Part shown: in pieces, positions 59,464-64,000 of the stretch | How the letters are laid out: the number at the start of each line of letters is the position of its first letter | Position numbering within the stretch: position 1 is the first letter of the stretch | From: Wolfiporia cocos | Taxonomy: Eukaryota > Basidiomycota > Agaricomycetes > Polyporales > Phaeolaceae | Reading direction: 5' to 3' | NCBI GenBank assembly: GCA_029448655.1 | Contig: JACCLO010000008.1 | Span: 2,914,001 to 2,978,000, forward strand | DNA length: 64,000 nucleotides | Notes under the pieces: model-generated | Databases searched by the model: none | Seen by the model: only the letters and a program-made list of their open reading frames with translations | Told to the model about the DNA's origin: nothing | Translations under genes and position numbers: made by a program

Positions 59464-61361
59464 TTACTTCCGCTCCGGCGCGCGCTCCGACCGCTGGAAC
59501 GAGTCGAAGCTACCGACGGAGCTACGCAGACCTTTCACCGCGCCGGGGACGTCTCCGGACACGGAGAGGCGCCCGAGGCTCGTGCGGCTGCTCGAGCGCG
59601 AGCGCGCGAAGCTGCTCTTGTCGGACGAGCGCGAGGACTGCGAGGACCCCGAGGCGGAGGACGCGCGCCGGTGCCGCTGCATGCGCGTGGGATCGACATC
59701 TGGGAGGTTCGCGATGCGGGCGAAGAGCGAGAGCACTGCGAGGGCGCGTGAGAGCGGACGAGGGAAGGAGAGGGTAGACCGCACCGTCTACTGTGGATAT
59801 TATGCCGGAAAGATTGCCTGTGCCGGCTGGAGGGAAGGAGGGGGATGAGAGGCCGGCATCGTCGGTCACGAACACGCGGTGCGAGTCGGCTGAGTGGCAC
59901 GTTAAGTAGTAACAAACAGATGATATGCTGATACGTACTGGCCAAGAGCTTTTGCATAGTGTAATATAGACTGCTGGTCGGCGATACGCTATAAACTGAT
60001 GGCGAATAGCTGTTACAACTGTCCAACACTGTGAATGAAGGCGACCCTTAACGCACCTGGATACTTGTCTGCACCATCTGTTGAGCCGTCTGGTTCCTGT
60101 TTCGGCTTCAGCGTATTGTTGATTACGATCGTTACGGATGCCGCACCTTGATGAGAGCAACGAACTGATGCAGAGGAGTCGACAAGATCTGGTTGCTCTG
60201 CGCAGGAACGACAATCTAGCAGCACATATGCGTCAATATTGCGCATATATATGCAAAAATGCACAGAGCGACCTTGCCAATGTCTGAAACGCTGACCGCA
60301 CTCAGTAGATTTCCTGTCTCCTCCTCTATGACAGCGATCGAGCCGACGCCCTCATCGCTCATCAGCCGCATCGCATCCAGAACACACTCTGTGGCCTTTG
60401 CTGCCACCACGGAAAGGTACAGATACATAGAGGGTAGCGCCAATGAGCCTAGGGGGTTCGCGAGATATCGGAGGAAGGCGGCATTCTGCTGCGCGAAGGA
60501 GGTGAACCAGGAGAGAAGGCGCCGGTCAGATACCATGCCGAGATATTCGGAGGAGGGTGATTCAGCTTGGATGAGGACTGGAGTATCCGATAGATGAGTG
60601 CTCTGAAACGCGAAGAGGCTGATATCATTGCCACGGACCTCTGTGAGCCCCGCGCGCGAAGACGCCGAGCAAGGAGATGAGCGTGGCGTCGTAAGGCAGT
60701 GTCTCGAGAGGGTTCTTCTCGGACAGATCTGTGATGAGTAACGTGAGCCTGAGTGCACATTCGAAGCACGAATGCACTCACTGCTCACGAGGTGAACGGA
60801 AACCCTGCCTGCCCGAGCTGCGCCCAATATTTCCTGCAGGCGCGGCTTCTCTCGCAGCTCCTCCGTAGCGAGTTTGTGTCTCGTAGCCGCAAGCGTGAGG
60901 AACGCATTTACATCAGAGAACTATGGACGAGGGGTTATGAACTAGGATGATGGGATGTATACTCATCGGCGGTCACACTCACATCGAACAGCCCATACCA
61001 CGGGCCCGAGCTGGAATCATCCGGCTTGCTCTTTACTGCTACACATGGAAGATTCTTGGTCAACAGCAACTTGCAAACATGGTCAACCTCCACAGCGGCG
61101 CGCCACTCGGATCTGTACTCACATCGCAGGCCTCTTCTACAGTCGTGTCTGCATCAACGGCGACAACAGGCGAAGCAACCAGGTCTGCGAGTGATGTGAA
61201 TCGTCTCTCACAATGGCAGCCGCAGAGCAGAGGGTACCTCGCGCATGAACCTGCTGCCAGGTCTTGAGCCACTCTTCAGAGTCTGTGGTCGGAGCTGTGG
61301 CGAACACGAGTGGCGACACACTCCTGCTGCTCGACATCGAGAGTCTCTTCCTCAGTGACAT
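59464..61361 (-). CDS. SDS23: SDS23-like CBS-domain protein
   Basis: Fungal Sds23/Moc1-type proteins carry CBS pairs that sense adenine nucleotides and influence PP2A/PP1-dependent cell-cycle and stress control; this gene's role is inferred from family. Eleven exons on the minus strand: 61361-61251, 61206-61123, 61069-60983, 60920-60782, 60728-60639, 60577-60273, 60215-60147, 60096-60057, 59995-59939, 59889-59785 and 59735-59464. Together they give 452 residues. Visible family blocks: FTSLADLVASPVVAVDAD, LSEKNPLETLPYDATLISLL, EYLGMVSDRRLLSWF, VLDAMRLMSDEGVGSIAVI, VYSVSPTSSLYYTMQKLL, ATDSHRVFVTDDAG and LSLFARIANLPDVDPTRMQR, then a Ser-rich tail. All phases agree. The first intron (61207-61250, donor GTTCAT, 44 bp) is the least certain. 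Confidence 0.92.
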
Positions 61362-61553
61362 GGCTGTGGTGTGTCGAAGTGTGAAGTCAAGCAGGACAAG
61401 TCCAAGCGCCACGGCGGATACTCTGTGCTACATGCCAAGGAGCAAGGATGGAGCGGCATGAAATTATGGATATCCAGAGTACGTCCTAATCACACCGGCC
61501 GCGCGAAGTACCAACGTTGTACGTAACACGCGAGATTACGTCTTCGTCGCAGA
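61362..61553. other. Short spacer between two minus-strand genes
   Basis: About 190 bp between the stop of the CNH-domain gene and the ATG of SDS23. It must contain the SDS23 promoter and the upstream gene's 3' end. No clear TATA box seen. Confidence 0.4.
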
Positions 61554-64000
61554 TTAGATTAGATCCACACCATCACATATGCCCTCCTCCGGGGTTGCTT
61601 CCGTCTCCGGGCCCACGCGTATCTGCTCTCCTCCGGCCGCGGGACGTTTGCGTATCAGGCGCACGGGCGTGCGACGGAGCTTTTCCGAGCGCTGCGTCGA
61701 GGGAACCAGGAAGCCCCCCGTACAGGCGGGTAGCTTCATCCTGTTCTTGAGCGCAGCGGCGTCGCCGCCAGGCGGTGCAGGTATGACCTGAACGCGCTGC
61801 TGCGTTTCAATGCTGTGTATCTCGATGGTTGCGTCCGGCAAGAGTGCGGCGATGTGCGGGTAGTCCAGACCTGTAGGCGTGCGCACGTCAGCGTCGTCAT
61901 ACTGCCCACCGCGTGGAAGCCACTGCCCCCAAACGGGGCAGCAGGCGCGTCGCAATACACTTCGCGTTTACGTGTCTGAGTCGTGTGATGTGTCTGCTGC
62001 CCCGTAAGCTGCTGGTAACGGGCGCAGGAACGTAATTACCCCCGTCTTTCACTCCGATCAGCGAGACCGTTGCTGCGATGGAGAATATGACAGCGCGGAG
62101 CACGCTCACTTCCGGCTACACATACACCCAGAAACTCAGCAGTGTGCTCGAGCCCTGCGCATTTATGTAACGTGGAAAGAGGGCACTGGAGAACCGCTCG
62201 GGGCTTCGATAGTTGTACTCATCTTCAGCATGAGCGCAGTATCTCCACAAAGAAACTTCCCTGGCGCATACTTGGCACCTGAGAGCATGCTAAAGACAGC
62301 AATATAAACAGAATATGCTGCCAATTCGGACATGCCCACGCCCTATAAAAGATCCGCGAAGGCAGATCGTGACAAAGTCTTGACACATTTATGGGGCGCG
62401 AACAAGTCCTGAACATAGCAGCATCCAGCGTCCATCTTCTAGCCATATCGCCCGGAGGCTTAAACGCAGCCAGAGAAACAATCATTCAGGAAAACATGAC
62501 CAGAAGCTTCTCAGCTTCCGCACTTCCATCAGTGCCCGCAGTGAGATGTGAAGCCACGATCATACTTCATCACTTCATGATCACCGATGGGATGATCAGA
62601 CTATGCGGGAACAACGCGCTTTGTGTCCGAACCGAGGAAAATTGTGCACTCACAAATAGCCTCGGGATGGCTCTCCCATTGGAGCATGCCACGCACGGCC
62701 TCGCCGTCGCCTGTGATGAACATGCCCATCGTATGCGTGCCCATATTGGAGAGGATGAGGAACTCGTTCTCGCTGATGACAGTGATGGACGGCTTGACCG
62801 GCACGCCTTCAGACACTTGATTTAAGGGCATCAGCTGAAACAGTTCCGCGGTGTTCAGGGAGATAATGCTGTAGTTCTCCTGATCGGCCAAGCACAAATA
62901 GGATCCACTGCGCTTCGCAAGCGTCATGGATAGTTTTGTTGGCAACGGGATATCCTACATCGAAAGATGTCAGAACAACCTCACATATCGCCAGTTTGCA
63001 GGAATCTGATCTAGTCAGTGCAGCAAAGGGGGCCCACCTGGTGTTGAACTAGCCTATCACGGAGACTAAACGCAACAATCGAGGAATGTTTAATCACACA
63101 GAAGTCCACAGGGTCGGCAGGCTGCGATGGATCGGAACGAGGTGGGCGGCGCAGATGTTGCTCGTCGACGGCGAGAAGGCGCACATTCCGTATGGGTCTG
63201 ATAACAGTGGGGGGAACCGGGTCCAAGTTTGGGAGGGTGTAAATGAATACCGTTTGCTCTGCACGCAGGAACATTAGTAAACCAGATTTAGCGTATTCAT
63301 CGTCATGGGATCCGAAAAGCCGGTGTAATCAACAGGGTCCACCGGGATGCGTCCCTGAGCATATCATAGAGCTACAGGAAAGCAGCATGCAGATTGTTCT
63401 GGCTCAACACGAAACAATCCTCTAGCGTGATGAAGATGCAGTCTTGAAAGCGAAGCCGATGCACTCCAGTGCAATGGTCAATTTAGAAACGGCAGACAAC
63501 TAATGCGAGGTTCAGCCGCGGCAGTAAAGGCACGTACCTGCCAGGATCAAAGCACGAAGCAAGCTCGGAAGCAGCACAATCTCGTCGATCGGCTTGTCAT
63601 GCGTGACATTCTGGCGGGACAGCAGGGTATATGAGTCTGGCTAGTGGTGCTGTGAGTTATGAGAGTCTGGTTATAACACTGCAATCTGCACACGGCTCAC
63701 CGAGTCCTTCTGGGTTGTATACCGTAGGAGGTCGCCATTGGAACATCCCACATAGATCTCGGTGCCTGTACCTCGGTCAGGGCAGAGGATGGCAGCCGGC
63801 TTTGTCGCACGCACCAAGAGCTTGAGCACAGCAGATCTGAATGGGAGGCCCAGGGATGCCTTAAGCATATAACGGTTATGTTGAAGGCTCATAGACGAGC
63901 AGGTAACACTCACGCCCGACGCTTTGCACAACACTGGCGATCAGAGACTGTAGCTGAAACTTAGGCACCTCCGATGAATTTGTGGGCGCAGCGGACGTCA
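61554..64000 (-). CDS. CNH-domain protein, Vps39/Vps3/TRAP1-like (partial, 5' end outside window)
   Basis: Members of this family act in vacuolar/endosomal tethering (HOPS/CORVET) or TGF-beta-receptor-associated roles. Only the CNH beta-propeller part is seen. Recognisable blocks in order on the minus strand: TEIYVGCSNGDLLRY (about 63750), PIDEIVLLPSLLRALIL (about 63575), TVFIYTLPNLDPVPPTVIRP (about 63230), LRDRLVQHQV (about 63050), YLCLADQENYSIISL (about 62890), PSITVISENEFLILSNMGT (about 62770), and DYPHIAALLPDATIEIHS (about 61850). Short introns separate most blocks; I could not fix all junctions. Donor 62653 and acceptor 61871 join blocks exactly (ESHPEAIC-LDYPHIAAL) but leave a 783-bp intron. 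The frame stops at 61554 soon after the propeller, so the usual C-terminal clathrin-repeat region is not seen. Confidence 0.75.

Overview
The window looks like a basidiomycete fungus (Agaricomycetes-type) chromosome. The evidence is eukaryotic genes split by introns of about 44-62 bp, a plasma-membrane H+-ATPase, a HET-domain protein, and Ty3/gypsy chromoviruses of the Tf1/sushi type. No bacterial features, rRNA, tRNA or CRISPR array were recognised.

Left two thirds (1-43.6 kb): a transposon nest. Family A is a young gypsy chromovirus with 708-bp LTRs. It is present twice in inverted orientation: 1-7349 (+, cut by the window start) and 32568-42911 (-, complete). The copies are nearly identical. 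Both carry the same small LTR element in gag (complete with two LTRs on the right, a solo LTR on the left) and the same TGA stop in RNase H. Pol order is protease, dUTPase, RT, RNase H, integrase, chromodomain, followed by an extra zinc-knuckle ORF3. Family B (14162-23836, -) is older. It has dUTPase before the protease, its reading frame is preserved, and it is broken by several TGA stops and by two solo-LTR insertions. It sits inside a solo LTR of its own kin. Between the large elements lie nested solo LTRs (7.3-13 kb), a Tc1-type transposase relic, solo LTRs at 24.3 and 26.4 kb, and foldback or TIR elements near 28 and 30.4-31.1 kb. Much of 7.6-14 kb and 24-27 kb is visibly CpG-poor and TG/CA-rich, as expected for old methylated repeats.

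Middle (43.6-51.8 kb): no gene could be supported. 47-51.8 kb is very GC-rich, and its open frames on all strands look like composition effects.

Right end (51.8-64 kb): a gene-rich, CpG-rich segment. It holds PMA1 (6 exons, 999 aa, +), a HET-domain gene (2 exons, 610 aa, +), an SDS23-like CBS-domain gene (11 exons, 452 aa, -) and the 3' part of a CNH-domain Vps39/Vps3/TRAP1-type gene (-, runs off the window). That last gene has one unusually long intron.

The most notable points are a dUTPase domain at two different positions in two gypsy families, and a shared self-priming layout in three LTR families: an 11-12-nt sequence next to the 5' LTR is complementary to a segment about 33-36 bp downstream of the LTR TATA box. 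The common history of the two A copies, a 3' accessory zinc-knuckle ORF, and Arg CGA-to-TGA decay of family B also stand out.
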